Shown here piece after piece: positions 16,084 through 25,380 of a DNA stretch of 64,000 bases. Below the pieces are notes generated by a model. It was not told where the DNA came from, did not search any database, and saw only the letters and a list, made by a program, of their open reading frames with translations. A program made the translations under genes and the position numbers. Positions within the stretch are counted from its first letter, which is position 1, and each line of letters opens with the position of its first letter. This DNA is from G963665185 sp049723905. GTDB taxonomy: Bacteria > Desulfobacterota > Desulfovibrionia > Desulfovibrionales > Desulfovibrionaceae. The stretch is from positions 2,294,001 to 2,358,000 of the forward strand of contig NZ_JBJKFD010000001.1 in the NCBI RefSeq assembly GCF_049723905.1, written 5' to 3'.

Positions 16084-17733
16084 ATGAGTCTTTCCGCATC
16101 CCTCTACGCGGGTATTACCGGTCTGGGAGCACACGGCGAACGCATGTCGGTCATCGGCAACAACCTCGCCAACGTGAACACCGTGGGCTACAAAAGCTCG
16201 CGCATGTTCTTTGAAGATGCAATTTCCCAGGATATTTCCACATCCCAGGGCGTGGGGCAGGTAGGTCGCGGTGTCCGCGTGGGCGCCATCTATTCCGACT
16301 ACGGCCAGGGGTCTTTCGAAACAACCAACGAGGCCACGGACATGGCCATCGGCGGCAACGGATTCTTCGTGCTCAAATCCCAGGGCGACGAGTCCACCTA
16401 CTACTCCCGTGCCGGCAACTTCCGTTTCAACAAGGACGGCTACCTGATAGACCCGCACGGCTACGTCCTGCAGGGCTGGGCAGTGGACCAGACCTCCACC
16501 CAGGTGGGCGGTACGGTGGACGAAAAAGATACGTCCCGCAGCGTCAGAATCAAGGGCGTGCCCACGAACATCCGGCTGGACAACTTTCAGTCGCCTCCCA
16601 AGGCGACCAGCAGGGTGAGTTTTTTCACCAACCTGGATTCCGGTGAAAAAGACAACTCCCTTGATCCCACCGATCCCTTCTTTGCCATGGCAAAGAACTG
16701 GGACGCCACCAAGGAACCGCCTCTGGGCGAATCCAGCTATGCCTACCAGACCACAATGAAGGTCTATGACGAAAACGGCTCTTCGCACAACCTGTCGGTC
16801 TATTACGATCCGGTCACGCTGAGCAACTCGGGCGGCAAGCAGGTGTGGGAATACATCGTCACCTGCGACCCCGACGAAGACGGACGTGTTCTCGGCGGCA
16901 ACGTGCAGCTGCGCAATACCTCCGCAGCCGGCCTGCTGGCCATGGGCACCATCACCTTCAACTCCGCGGGCGAGATGGAAAACACTTCCACCTTCATGCT
17001 CCAGTCCGGCGCCATGCCCGACCCGACCAACCTGCGCGCCCTTTCCAACTGGACATTGCCTTCCAGTTTTTCGCAGAACGGCTACCCGGTTATCGACGCC
17101 AACTTCCTGAGCGTTTCCAACGCCAGTTTCGTCAACTCTTCGGCCGTTAACTCATCCAACGTTCTCATGGAACTGGATTTCGGCCTGCGCAACCCCTCGG
17201 GCAACTGGACCAACCCCGGCTACAACCAAGCATCGGCCTTTACCGGGCTGTCCCCGGATGGCGGCACCATGACCCTTCTGCCCGGCTTTGCCGATGTTGA
17301 ACATGCGGCACTGACCACGACCTCTTACTCGCAGGGATCAACCACCATCGACCAGGGGCAGGACGGGTACACGGCAGGTTTTCTGCAAAACCTCTCCATT
17401 GACCGCGACGGAGTCATGACGGGCCGCTACTCCAACGGCCAGGTGCTGGAACTCTTCGTCGTCACACTGGCAAACTTCAACAACAACTCGGGGTTGCGGC
17501 GCGACGGCGGCAACCTGTTCACGGAAACCAGGGAATCGGGTTCGGCCATTACCAACCGGCCCAACAGCGCGGGGCTGGGCAGCATCGCTTCCAACCAGCT
17601 GGAACAGTCCAACGTGGACATGGCCCAGGAATTCGTAAAAATGATCACCACCCAGCGTGGTTTCCAGGCCAACTCCAAGATCATCACCACCACGGACAGC
17701 ATGCTCGGCGAACTGATCATGCTCAAGAGATAA
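16084..17733 (+). CDS. flgE: Flagellar hook protein
   Basis: 549 aa. Structural protein of the hook. N-terminal D0 segment SLYAGITGLGAHGERMSVIGNNLANVNTVGYKSSR (start) and C-terminal SNVDMAQEFVKMITTQRGFQANSKIITTTDSMLGELIMLKR are the paired coiled-coil ends shared by the rod/hook family, and GGNGFFVLKS marks D1. Strong ribosome site AAGGAGGT. The middle (about 130-430) is the variable exposed domain. Third gene of the fliK-flgD-flgE operon, followed by a hairpin at 17752 and a bidirectional terminator. Confidence 0.95.
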   Translation: MSLSASLYAGITGLGAHGERMSVIGNNLANVNTVGYKSSRMFFEDAISQDISTSQGVGQVGRGVRVGAIYSDYGQGSFETTNEATDMAIGGNGFFVLKSQGDESTYYSRAGNFRFNKDGYLIDPHGYVLQGWAVDQTSTQVGGTVDEKDTSRSVRIKGVPTNIRLDNFQSPPKATSRVSFFTNLDSGEKDNSLDPTDPFFAMAKNWDATKEPPLGESSYAYQTTMKVYDENGSSHNLSVYYDPVTLSNSGGKQVWEYIVTCDPDEDGRVLGGNVQLRNTSAAGLLAMGTITFNSAGEMENTSTFMLQSGAMPDPTNLRALSNWTLPSSFSQNGYPVIDANFLSVSNASFVNSSAVNSSNVLMELDFGLRNPSGNWTNPGYNQASAFTGLSPDGGTMTLLPGFADVEHAALTTTSYSQGSTTIDQGQDGYTAGFLQNLSIDRDGVMTGRYSNGQVLELFVVTLANFNNNSGLRRDGGNLFTETRESGSAITNRPNSAGLGSIASNQLEQSNVDMAQEFVKMITTQRGFQANSKIITTTDSMLGELIMLKR

Positions 17734-17751
17734 CAACTAATTAGCTGACCA

Positions 17752-17773
17752 GTGCGGCCCGAAAGGGCCGCAC
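17752..17773 (+). terminator. Hairpin after flgE
   Basis: GTGCGGCCC-GAAA-GGGCCGCAC, a perfect 9-bp stem with a GAAA tetraloop 18 bp after the flgE stop. No T-run follows; likely a transcript 3' end or stabiliser. Confidence 0.6.
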
Positions 17774-17894
17774 ATAAAAGCTCCGGGCAGAAGACACATA
17801 TGTCTTTCCCAAGGAGCATACCCGCAGGACTCCAGACTCACTCTCCATATGCCCGGGTCCGTCGGCCCGACCAACCAACGGCCCCGGGTACTGC

Positions 17895-17934
17895 AAAAAA
17901 AAAGCCGCCCTGAATATTCAGAGCGGCTTTTTTT
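17895..17934. terminator. Bidirectional terminator between flgE and flaG
   Basis: AAAAAGCCGC-c-CTGAATATTCAG-a-GCGGCTTTTT: a long stem with a 9-base A-run before and a T-run after, between convergent genes. Confidence 0.9.
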
Positions 17935-17953
17935 CGACATATGGAAAGAACGT

Positions 17954-18397
17954 TCAGAAACTGCTGTCCAGCAACCCACGTGAAAGTTCCTTTATGGAGG
18001 CGGTCAGCTGAAGCAGATTGTCGGGCGGAAGTTTGCGAACGGTCTTCCCCGTGGTGGAATCGAGCACCTCGACCTGCAAGATGTCGGTTTTCTCATCCAC
18101 CTTGAACTTGAGCTTCAGGCCGTGCGATGCCAGAGAGTCTTCCAACTCGGAATAGCCCTCCCCTTCCTGTTCCTTTCCTCGCCCCGCCGCGTCCGGCAGA
18201 TACGCCGAAGCCGCCTTTGCGCTCTGTGGCTGGGCTCCCTTTGCAGCGGCGTCCGGCGACTGCGCCGCTCCAGAAGCATTTTCCGCCTGCAAAGCGGATC
18301 GCCGCGTTTCTTCGTTACCAAACGGCGATACCTTCACCTGCCGGGCAACAGCGCCCCCCAAACCCGCAGCTGAATATAACGTATATACATCGCCCAT
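17954..18397 (-). CDS. flaG: FlaG-family flagellar protein
   Basis: 147 aa. The C-terminal 60 residues are the FlaG domain (LKFKVDEKTDILQVEVLDST followed by GKTVRKLPPDNLLQL); the first 80 are Ala/Gly-rich linker. FlaG proteins are linked to flagellar filament length and flagellin function in several bacteria. ATG at 18397 has GGAGG nine bases upstream. A perfect-spacing sigma-28 promoter lies 46 bp upstream (18443-18469). It is divergent from flagellin, which has its own sigma-54 promoter. Confidence 0.85.
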   Translation of the reverse strand: MGDVYTLYSAAGLGGAVARQVKVSPFGNEETRRSALQAENASGAAQSPDAAAKGAQPQSAKAASAYLPDAAGRGKEQEGEGYSELEDSLASHGLKLKFKVDEKTDILQVEVLDSTTGKTVRKLPPDNLLQLTASIKELSRGLLDSSF

Positions 18398-18442
18398 AAC
18401 GCCTCCAAAAATAACCAGGTAAAAAACTCCTCTTACCGTTTC

Positions 18443-18469
18443 CTATCGGCTGCTTCTTGAATTTTCTTA
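18443..18469 (-). promoter_or_regulatory. Sigma-28 (FliA) promoter for flaG
   Basis: On the minus strand TAAGAAAA-N11-GCCGATAG matches the FliA consensus TAAAGTTT-N11-GCCGATAA, with exact spacing and seven of eight -10 bases. It lies 46 bp before the flaG start. Confidence 0.8.
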
Positions 18470-18647
18470 AGAGGGGGACGAAATTTTATTTCTTTTGCTC
18501 TGCCTCGCCCTGCTTGCGGAAAAAACTGCATATCCCGCCCGCAATCATCCCCTGCCCTCGCCGGGAGACTCCGAATTTTGACTCTATTTTTCCCATCATA
18601 CTCTTATTTTTTACAATAACATACTGTTTTTACTCATCTTAATATAT

Positions 18648-18664
18648 ATGGCACCAAGAATGCA
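18648..18664 (+). promoter_or_regulatory. Sigma-54 promoter for flagellin
   Basis: TGGCACCAAGAATGCA has GG (18650-18651) and GC (18662-18663) ten bases apart and the full TGGCAC -24 element. Predicted transcript start is near 18675, giving a leader of about 48 bases. Confidence 0.85.
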
Positions 18665-18722
18665 TTATACCGAACAACAACGCACCCTAAGGAAAGGTTT
18701 GCAGTAACAAGGAGGTTCGGCA

Positions 18723-19598
18723 ATGTCTCTGGTTATCAATCACAACTTAATGGCGATGGGCGCAGCCCGCAGTCTGGACCAGGCGTATGGACGCCTTGGC
18801 GTGTCCACCAGACGCCTGTCATCGGGCCTGCGTATCGGAACCGCGGCTGACGACGCAGCCGGTTTGGCAATTCGCGAACTCATGCGTGCGGACGTTCAGA
18901 CCCTGAACCAGGGCATGCGCAACGCAAACGATGCCATTTCCCTGATTCAAACGGCTGACGGCGCGCTTCAGGTTATCGACGAAAAGCTCATCCGCATGAA
19001 AGAACTTGCGGAACAGGCTTCCACCGGTACCTACAACTCCACCCAGCGTGGCATTATCGATTCGGAATACCAGGCAATGGCCTCGGAAATCACCCGTATC
19101 GCAATGGCTACGGACTTTAACGGAATCTACCTGCTGAACGGACAGCTCTCCGGCACCCATGACGGTACCGGCCTGACCTCCACGGGTAACCTGAAGGTCC
19201 ACTTCGGCACGGGCAACGACTCGGCCGAAGACTATTACTATGTCACCATCGGCAACTCCAGCGCATCCGCACTGGGTGTCGGACTGGCTGCGGGGAACTC
19301 CATTTCCACCCAGGAACTGGCCCAGGATTCCCTCGACAAGATCAACGCCGCCATCATCTCCAAGGATAAGATCCGGGCACACCTCGGCGCCATGCAGAAC
19401 CGCCTGGAAAACACCATTACCAACGTCCAGATCCAGGCCGAGAACCTGCAGGCGGCAGAATCACGAATTTCCGACGTTGACGTGGCAACGGAAATGACTC
19501 AATTTGTTCGCAACCAGATTCTGAGCCAGTCGGCAACAGCCATGCTGTCGCAGGCCAACAGCCTGCCCAAGATGGCCATGCAGCTCATCGGCGGCTAA
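18723..19598 (+). CDS. fliC: Flagellin
   Basis: 291 aa, short flagellin made essentially of the conserved D0 and D1 helices. N-terminus has SLVINHNLMAMGAARSLDQA and LSSGLRIGTAADDAAGLAI; the C-terminus has NVQIQAENLQAAESRISDVD and QILSQSATAMLSQANSLPKMAMQLI. The variable centre is only about 60 residues (about 145-205), rich in Gly, Thr and Ser, the sort of surface that is O-glycosylated; the three upstream glycosyltransferases may act on it (inference). Strong AAGGAGG site. Own sigma-54 promoter, own transcript end (hairpin 19635-19660, terminator 19720-19754). Confidence 0.96.
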   Translation: MSLVINHNLMAMGAARSLDQAYGRLGVSTRRLSSGLRIGTAADDAAGLAIRELMRADVQTLNQGMRNANDAISLIQTADGALQVIDEKLIRMKELAEQASTGTYNSTQRGIIDSEYQAMASEITRIAMATDFNGIYLLNGQLSGTHDGTGLTSTGNLKVHFGTGNDSAEDYYYVTIGNSSASALGVGLAAGNSISTQELAQDSLDKINAAIISKDKIRAHLGAMQNRLENTITNVQIQAENLQAAESRISDVDVATEMTQFVRNQILSQSATAMLSQANSLPKMAMQLIGG

Positions 19599-19634
19599 TA
19601 GACAGAATTTGGCGGACATACCTCAGAAATGATC

Positions 19635-19660
19635 GAAGCACAGTCAGGCGACTGTGCTTC
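19635..19660 (+). terminator. Hairpin after flagellin
   Basis: GAAGCACAGTC-AGGC-GACTGTGCTTC, 11-bp perfect stem 37 bp after the flagellin stop; no T-run follows. Confidence 0.65.
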
Positions 19661-19719
19661 GTCACGATATTGACGGTCAACCCACCTCTTCCCCGGGGGC
19701 AGGTCAAGCCGTTCCTGAT

Positions 19720-19754
19720 CGTCGGACGCCTTCGGGCGTCCGACGTGTTTTTTT
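19720..19754 (+). terminator. Intrinsic terminator between flagellin and rnc
   Basis: CGTCGGACGCC-TTCG-GGCGTCCGACG then TGTTTTTTT: 11-bp perfect stem with a stable TTCG loop and T-run. Lies between convergent genes. Confidence 0.92.
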
Positions 19755-19759
19755 GGCGA

Positions 19760-20452
19760 TTATTCTGTGCTATCGATGGATGCCAGCGCCTTGCGCGCGG
19801 CATTCTGCTCGGCCTTCTTCTTGCTTGCGCCCTCGGCAGAAAACTCCCTCCCATCCGGCAGGCTGACCTTTACCTCATAGTCCTTGGCATGGTCCGGCCC
19901 TGTCATGCGCATCAGCCCGTATACGGGACGCTGCTTGAACTGCTGCTGCGTATATTCCTGCAAGGCGGTCTTGAAATCCTTGGTGCGCGGCAGGCTTGCC
20001 GTTTCCGGCCAGGAATTGCTGAACAGCCTGTACACGCAGCTTTTGCCCGCATCGTAGCCGCCATCCAGGAAAATGGCTCCCAGAACCGCCTCGAAGGCAT
20101 CCGCAAGCAGGGAATCCCTGCCGCGTCCGCCTTGGGTTTCCTCTCCCCGCCCCAACAGAAGAAAACGATTCAGGTCTATGGACCGCGCCATGACGGCCAA
20201 GCTGGACTCCTTGACAAGCCGGGCCCGCAAACGGGTCAGCCGCCCTTCACGTTCTTCGGGAAAGCGGGCAAAGAGCTCCTCGGAGACGGACAGTTCAAGA
20301 ACCGCGTCTCCGAGAAATTCCAGCCGCTCGTTGCTTTCGCTGCCTCCCCCTCCCTCGTTCACACGGGAAGAATGGGTCAGCGCGGTAACAAGCAGACTCT
20401 CATCCTTGAATTCATAGTGCAGAACCTGCTGCAACTCTTTCAACTCCGCCAT
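19760..20452 (-). CDS. rnc: Ribonuclease III
   Basis: 230 aa. Cleaves double-stranded RNA in rRNA and mRNA maturation. The catalytic signature ERLEFLGDAVLEL is at about residues 41-53 with the downstream acidic pair in DAFEAVLGAIFLDGG (about 115). A C-terminal dsRNA-binding domain follows from about 155 (DFKTALQEYTQQ, PVYGLMRMTGPDHAKDYEV and the final KKKAEQNAARKALA). Strong AAAGGAGG site before the ATG at 20452. It stands alone on the minus strand. Confidence 0.96.
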   Translation of the reverse strand: MAELKELQQVLHYEFKDESLLVTALTHSSRVNEGGGGSESNERLEFLGDAVLELSVSEELFARFPEEREGRLTRLRARLVKESSLAVMARSIDLNRFLLLGRGEETQGGRGRDSLLADAFEAVLGAIFLDGGYDAGKSCVYRLFSNSWPETASLPRTKDFKTALQEYTQQQFKQRPVYGLMRMTGPDHAKDYEVKVSLPDGREFSAEGASKKKAEQNAARKALASIDSTE

Positions 20453-20600
20453 TATTCCTCCTTTGTTTCAAATAGCCCCGCAACCGGGGCAACACAGGGC
20501 TCCGTATACCCTTGTACGCATTGACGGGCATACGACCTCCGCACAACGCCCCCAAAACGGGGCCCCTTGCAAATAAACCCTGAGCATACAAAAACACATA

Positions 20601-20646
20601 CTCCCGAAGGACCGACAGGGAAAAATCCCCGACAGTCCTGCGGGAG
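20601..20646 (-). terminator. Hairpin downstream of the GGDEF-EAL gene
   Basis: CTCCCG-a-AGGAC...GTCCT-g-CGGGAG, a 12-bp stem with one mismatch and an inner ACAGGG/CCCC pairing. It lies 25 bp past the stop on the minus strand, followed on that strand by TATGTGTTTTTG. Confidence 0.6.
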
Positions 20647-20670
20647 GGAAAATTCCAAGACGTTGGGGCG

Positions 20671-23600
20671 CTAGGCCATCAGGTCACGCCACGGCGTTGT
20701 TCGGGCGGTTTCCTCGAACTTGCCGGGAGGCAGGGGCGGTGAAAAGAAATAGCCCTGGATGCGGTTACATCCGTTTTCTTTCAGAAAAACAAACTGGTCC
20801 ATGGTCTCAACGCCCTCGGCCACGGTTTCCAACCCCATGAGGTGCGCCATGGTAAGCATGGTGCGCACCAAAACGCGGCCATCTTCCTCCGGATCGGAGA
20901 TCATATCAATGAAGCTCTTGTCAATCTTGATGACATTGAAGGGCAGGCGACGCAGGTAGGCCAGGGACGAATACCCCGTCCCGAAATCGTCCAGGGAAAA
21001 ACGAATGCCCATGGCACTCAGGGAGTCCAGCGTCCGTTTGGCCTCCTCGAAATTGGTCATAAGGGCTGTTTCCGTAATTTCCAGCTCCAGATATTCCGGC
21101 GGCATCATGGTCTTGCGCAGCACAGCCTGCACGCTGGCAACGGTATCCCCGGCCTGAAAATGACGGGAGGAAAGGTTGACCGAAACCTTGAAGGGGCCCA
21201 ATCCCTGCGCAATCCAGCTCATGTTCTGCAGACAGGCCTGCTCCAGCACAAGAAGATCCAGGGGGACGATCATGCCCGTATCTTCCGCAAAGGGAATGAA
21301 CTTCATGGGCGGCCGGTACGATCCATCCGGCTGGGGCCAGCGGATGAGGGCCTCCATGCCGTAGATGGCGCCGGTATCGGAAAGCACCTTGGGCTGGTAG
21401 AAAACGTCAAAGACATTGGCAGCAATGGCCTCGCGCAATTCACTTTCCAGCACGACCCGGCGCATGGCCTTGTCGTTGAGATCCTTGGTATACAGGGAGA
21501 AGCGGTTCTTGCCCGCCTCCTTGGCCCGGTACATGGCCATGTCCGCGTTCTGCACCAGCCGTTCCGGCGAATAGCCGTCCGTGGGATAGATGGCCATGCC
21601 GATGCTAACCCCCAGGTACACGTCACCCCCGCCCGCCGTAAACGGCTCGGACAGGATATCGATGATCTCCTGGGCAATGCGCGTCATGTTGGTAACGTCC
21701 GTGATGTCTTCCACAAGAACGGCGAACTCGTCCCCGCCAAACCGCGCCAGCGTGTCGTTTTTACGGACGGAACTGGAAAGCCGCTCGGCCGCCTGGCGCA
21801 GCACACTGTCGCCAGCTGAATGGCCGAAGCTGTCGTTGACGTTCTTGAACTCGTCCAGATCGCACAGCATGACCGCAACCTGGGTTTCGCGCCGGGCCGC
21901 GCTCTGGATGGCATGGCCCAGCCGGTCCTGGAAGAGTTGGCGGTTGGCCAGCCCCGTAAGGCTGTCGGTAAAAGCCAGCTTCGCCAGCTGCCGTTCCGCA
22001 TCCTTGCGGGCAGTGATGTTCTCTATGGAGGCCAGGCTCAGGGTGGTTCCAGGAATCATGGCGACGGTCATGGCGACCAGATGTTGTCGGCCTCTGGCAT
22101 CGATGAACCTCGCCTCGTAGTTGCGCGGGGCCGACTCGTCACTTTTCCGGCGCAGGTCGTGAAACTCACGCATCCGCGACAGGTCGTCCCGGTGGAAAAA
22201 GTCCGTCCAGGAAACATCGCCCTGCTCGAAATATTCGGGCGTAAGGCCGGACAGTTTGACGAACTCGCTATTGGCCAGCCGAATGGTGGTATCGTCATCC
22301 AAAAGAATGCTGGCCGTTCCGGTATTCATAAAAATGGTACGGTACTTCTGTTCCGACTCCAAAAGCGCCATGCGCGTCTTTTCCAACTCCGTAATGTCCA
22401 CGAACGTTTCCACCAGATACGGCTCGCCCGCCTTGGAAATGGATGCCACCGACTTGAGAATGGTCAGCTTTTCCCCGGAATGGGTCAGAAGAATACGCCG
22501 GGTCAGTTCCCCCGGTGTGCCCTGATCCAGAACCGGACAGCTGCCGCGCTTGTTGGGGCAGATGAAACCGTGGCACTCCCGGTCAACCACCTTGTCTTTT
22601 GCAAGGCCTATGAGGTCCAGGGCGTATTGGTTGATGTCCTTTACCAGCCGTTCCTTGCAGGAGATGATGACCACACCCACCTGCATGGAGTTGAGCAGGT
22701 TCCCCAAAAACCGGTCTCCTTCCCGCAATTCGGAGACGAAACTGTCCATGGCCTCGGACATTACGGCCAGCTCGTCGTTGCCGGAAAGGCGGAGCGCCAG
22801 ATCCTGGTCCGGCATCTCCCTGGCTTTGACCAGCTGTGTGGAGATACGGGAAAGACGCGCCAGAATGTTCCGTTCGAAAAGCAGAATCATCACCGCGCCC
22901 ATCACAAAGGCGGACAGGGAAAGCATGAAGAAATTGATGCGGGAAAGCCCCAGTCCGGTGTTGTAAATCGTCCGGGGCATGGAAATGGCAAGGACGGCTC
23001 CTATGCTGCCCTGCAGATCGTGCAGCCCCTTATACGCGGTGATGGTAGAGCCATGAATGGCCAACCTGCGCGTTTCGTCCCAGTCGGAGGGGGGACCGAT
23101 CACTTTGGCCATATCTTCGGACATGGGAGGAAGCCCCGGCCCGAAAAGGTGCAATGGTTCCTGTATTCCCTGGGAGATGCGGTTCACTTCTTCGCCGTCC
23201 AGAAGCTTGCCCATGGTCAGCCACCCGACGGGAGGTCCGGTGCGGTCACTTTTCAGGATGGGTTCACTGGCAACAAGAAGAAGCATGTCGGGAAGACGGA
23301 TACATCCGGAAAAGCCTGTCGGATTTCCATCGGCAGAGGTCGTATTGAACCGCAGAGACTCGGTAAATCCGGAAGGAAGGGCACGCCAATGTTCGGTTTC
23401 CCGTGGCTGAAATGCGCTCCAGAGCACAGTGCCGTTCATATCGTAGTAGACCAGCGCGTTGAGCTGAAGATTGTTCAGAATTCCGGCGGTAAGGTTGGAA
23501 TCAACATACTCCTGGTTCGGCTTGAGAACGAACTCGTAACTGTCGCTCCACCAGGCCCAATCCGAGACAAGCATGCGCAGATGAGCGGTTGTCTGTTCTA

Positions 23601-23757
23601 TGGCCCCCTCTGCCCGGCTCAGATATTGGTATGCCTTCTCCTGCTCCAACCCCTTGAACTCACCTCTGATGAGCGCATCGGTCAACAGAAACTGAATTCC
23701 AACGAGCAGCAGAAAGACTGCGGCTATGGAAAAGATGGTAGCTCTTCGTAATGTCAT
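20671..23757 (-). CDS. Membrane sensor with CHASE4-like, HAMP, PAS, GGDEF and EAL domains
   Basis: 1028 aa from the ATG at 23757 (an upstream TTG adds six residues). Transmembrane helix at residues 5-25, a large periplasmic region with WAWWSDSYEF (CHASE4-type), second helix about 280-300, HAMP, then two PAS-type regions. GGDEF domain has the intact ARFGGDEFAVLVED and DSLTGLANRQLF; the EAL domain has YGMEALIRW, ETALM, DDFGTGYSS and AEGVET. Both cyclase and phosphodiesterase motifs are intact, so it could make or break c-di-GMP. The first PAS carries a Cys cluster, CHGFICPNKRGSCP, similar to that in the chemoreceptor at 36160. The ligand is unknown. Single gene on the minus strand. Confidence 0.88.
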   Translation of the reverse strand: MTLRRATIFSIAAVFLLLVGIQFLLTDALIRGEFKGLEQEKAYQYLSRAEGAIEQTTAHLRMLVSDWAWWSDSYEFVLKPNQEYVDSNLTAGILNNLQLNALVYYDMNGTVLWSAFQPRETEHWRALPSGFTESLRFNTTSADGNPTGFSGCIRLPDMLLLVASEPILKSDRTGPPVGWLTMGKLLDGEEVNRISQGIQEPLHLFGPGLPPMSEDMAKVIGPPSDWDETRRLAIHGSTITAYKGLHDLQGSIGAVLAISMPRTIYNTGLGLSRINFFMLSLSAFVMGAVMILLFERNILARLSRISTQLVKAREMPDQDLALRLSGNDELAVMSEAMDSFVSELREGDRFLGNLLNSMQVGVVIISCKERLVKDINQYALDLIGLAKDKVVDRECHGFICPNKRGSCPVLDQGTPGELTRRILLTHSGEKLTILKSVASISKAGEPYLVETFVDITELEKTRMALLESEQKYRTIFMNTGTASILLDDDTTIRLANSEFVKLSGLTPEYFEQGDVSWTDFFHRDDLSRMREFHDLRRKSDESAPRNYEARFIDARGRQHLVAMTVAMIPGTTLSLASIENITARKDAERQLAKLAFTDSLTGLANRQLFQDRLGHAIQSAARRETQVAVMLCDLDEFKNVNDSFGHSAGDSVLRQAAERLSSSVRKNDTLARFGGDEFAVLVEDITDVTNMTRIAQEIIDILSEPFTAGGGDVYLGVSIGMAIYPTDGYSPERLVQNADMAMYRAKEAGKNRFSLYTKDLNDKAMRRVVLESELREAIAANVFDVFYQPKVLSDTGAIYGMEALIRWPQPDGSYRPPMKFIPFAEDTGMIVPLDLLVLEQACLQNMSWIAQGLGPFKVSVNLSSRHFQAGDTVASVQAVLRKTMMPPEYLELEITETALMTNFEEAKRTLDSLSAMGIRFSLDDFGTGYSSLAYLRRLPFNVIKIDKSFIDMISDPEEDGRVLVRTMLTMAHLMGLETVAEGVETMDQFVFLKENGCNRIQGYFFSPPLPPGKFEETARTTPWRDLMA

Positions 23758-23872
23758 GCGTCGGCCCGGAAGCAATTAACGAAAAAATATTTTGCAAAGG
23801 ATATTCAACTCATTACTGGGGTGGTATGCTATGCCAATTCTGACATCATGGGAATGATTTCTGCGTAAATTA

Positions 23873-24349
23873 TCATCCCGGGTACCCGGCATCTTCTGCC
23901 CAGGGGCCGCGCTCGGCACTGGTGCGGGCCAGGATGTCGCAACGCTCGTTGTCCACATGTCCGGCATGTCCCTTGAGCCAGTTGAAGGAAACCTCGTGCT
24001 TGGCCAAAAGCGGAAGAAGCCGAAGCCAGAGGTCCTTGTTCTTGACCGGTTTTTTCGCGGAATTGATCCAATTTTTGCGCTGCCAGGAATCCAGCCACTT
24101 TTTGACGATGGCATTGCGCACATATTGGGAATCCGTATAGAGATCGACCTGGCAGGCCCTCTTGAGGCTTGCCAGAGATTCGATAACGGCCAGAAGTTCC
24201 ATGCGGTTGTTCGTGGTCCGCTTGTAGCCGTCGGCAAGCTCCTTGCGGTGGCCGCTGTATTCCAACACGGCTGCCCAGCCTCCGGGGCCGGGATTTCCCA
24301 AACACGAACCGTCCGTATGTATTGTCACCTTTGTCAATTCGTCAGCCAT
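23873..24349 (-). CDS. rnhA: Ribonuclease HI
   Basis: 158 aa. Degrades the RNA strand of RNA-DNA hybrids. Catalytic residues are in place: Asp in TIHTDGSCLGNPGPGG, Glu in NRMELLAVIESL, Asp in LYTDSQYV and the final Asp in GHAGHVDNERCD. ATG at 24349 chosen because AGGGAGAAG lies just upstream; the longer open frame adds 48 unrelated residues. Its start overlaps the stop of the upstream TPM-like gene by eight bases, so they are probably co-translated. Confidence 0.95.
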   Translation of the reverse strand: MADELTKVTIHTDGSCLGNPGPGGWAAVLEYSGHRKELADGYKRTTNNRMELLAVIESLASLKRACQVDLYTDSQYVRNAIVKKWLDSWQRKNWINSAKKPVKNKDLWLRLLPLLAKHEVSFNWLKGHAGHVDNERCDILARTSAERGPWAEDAGYPG

Positions 24350-24854
24350 TGCTTCTCCCTTGCATTTCCGACAGCCGTTCCCATATGGCCGCCAGGGCAA
24401 AGGTGATGCCTTCGCGCCAGTCGTTTCCTTCGTCAAACAGCGTGGATAAATGGTTGTTTTGCAATTGTTCCAGAAAATCCTTTCCCAGCGCATTGCTCAG
24501 CAGAGGGGGAAAACGCACCACCACCTGCTTTGCCGCCGGGTCTATACCGAAAAATACGGTTTTTCCGTTCAACTCCGGGTCCTCTACCGGCTCATCCCGA
24601 ACCTGCAGGCGGAACTCCAATCCGAATTCCGCTTCCAGGCTCCGGGCAAAGCCGCGCACAAAGGCGAGCTGCTTTTTGTCCAGGGAGCCCGTTGTATCGG
24701 AAATGGCCTGCGAATCCTTGATCTGCCGCAAAGTCCGCCCCGTATGTTCCCAAAAGGCCCAAATAACAAGGGCGAAGACGCCTACCAGGGCAAGCGCCCT
24801 GAATATTTTCTCTTTCGGGGTATACTCCCCTGACTTGGGCATGAATCGTGACAT
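24342..24854 (-). CDS. TPM-domain-like membrane-anchored protein
   Basis: 170 aa. A short cytosolic N-terminus (KSGEYTPKEKIF), one transmembrane helix (about residues 20-38), then a domain of about 115 residues whose pattern (LDKKQLAFVRGFARSLEAEF, GIDPAAKQVVVRFPPLLSNAL, EGITFALAAIW) resembles TPM/YgcG domains, which are found in membrane or periplasmic proteins of uncertain function. ATG at 24854 is preferred; a GTG nine bases earlier is possible. Overlaps rnhA by eight bases. The fold assignment rests on pattern only. Confidence 0.6.
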   Translation of the reverse strand: MSRFMPKSGEYTPKEKIFRALALVGVFALVIWAFWEHTGRTLRQIKDSQAISDTTGSLDKKQLAFVRGFARSLEAEFGLEFRLQVRDEPVEDPELNGKTVFFGIDPAAKQVVVRFPPLLSNALGKDFLEQLQNNHLSTLFDEGNDWREGITFALAAIWERLSEMQGRSNG

Positions 24855-25185
24855 GTGTTTCACTCGCTCGTCGTGTTGCGTTTCTCGGGTATACTACACA
24901 CGCACATGCCACCGGAGCAAGTATTGACAGCAAATTTAACCACCTGCCATGTCTGAAGACAGAAAACGACATGAAATCCGCGCTCCGCCGCGCCTTTTCC
25001 CCAAAAAATAAGTGTTCCACCCGCCTATCGGATACCCATACCGTTCCATCCTGCCTTATTTTCACAAGAAAACGTATACGACGAGGAAGAAACAGAGCCG
25101 CCACAGAATTACGGGGAAGCCGGAGGTGCGTTTGGCAAAGAATACCACTGGCAAGCCTTGGGCAGCGGTGATCGCCGGCAAAACG

Positions 25186-25380
25186 TGAAGCACGGTGTGC
25201 TTCAGATTGAGTACAAAGTTACATCTTCCAGGCTGCTCAAAAAGGTGCGAGAGCCCAAAAAGACTCACTGTCGTAAGAAAAACTCTAGGCTGACGCGTAT
25301 TTCCTGATACGCGAGGGGTGAGTTTTTTGAGGCAACGACGCTATCGTGCCTTTGTCGGCAGCCTGAAGCACGGTGTGCTT
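25186..25380. repeat. Palindromic dispersed element, copy A, with 17-bp flanking direct repeats
   Basis: The core at 25230-25364 is a 135-bp imperfect palindrome. Ends AGGCTGCTCAAAAAGG and (reversed) AGGCTGCCGACAAAGG pair; inner arms are AAAAACTC/GAGTTTTTT and CGCGTAT/ATACGCG. A 27-bp tail (25203-25229) precedes the core. Identical 17-mers TGAAGCACGGTGTGCTT, themselves hairpins, sit at 25186-25202 and 25364-25380. Copy B, inverted, is at 49141-49343. The rest of the 24855-25591 gap shows no gene. Confidence 0.8.

Noticed and set aside
21820..23751. Plus-strand frame over the GGDEF-EAL gene
   Set aside because: Antisense shadow; the minus strand has intact domain motifs.
25062..25268. 68-codon minus-strand frame ending in repeat copy A
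   Set aside because: Lies largely inside the palindromic repeat and its flank; no protein-like support.
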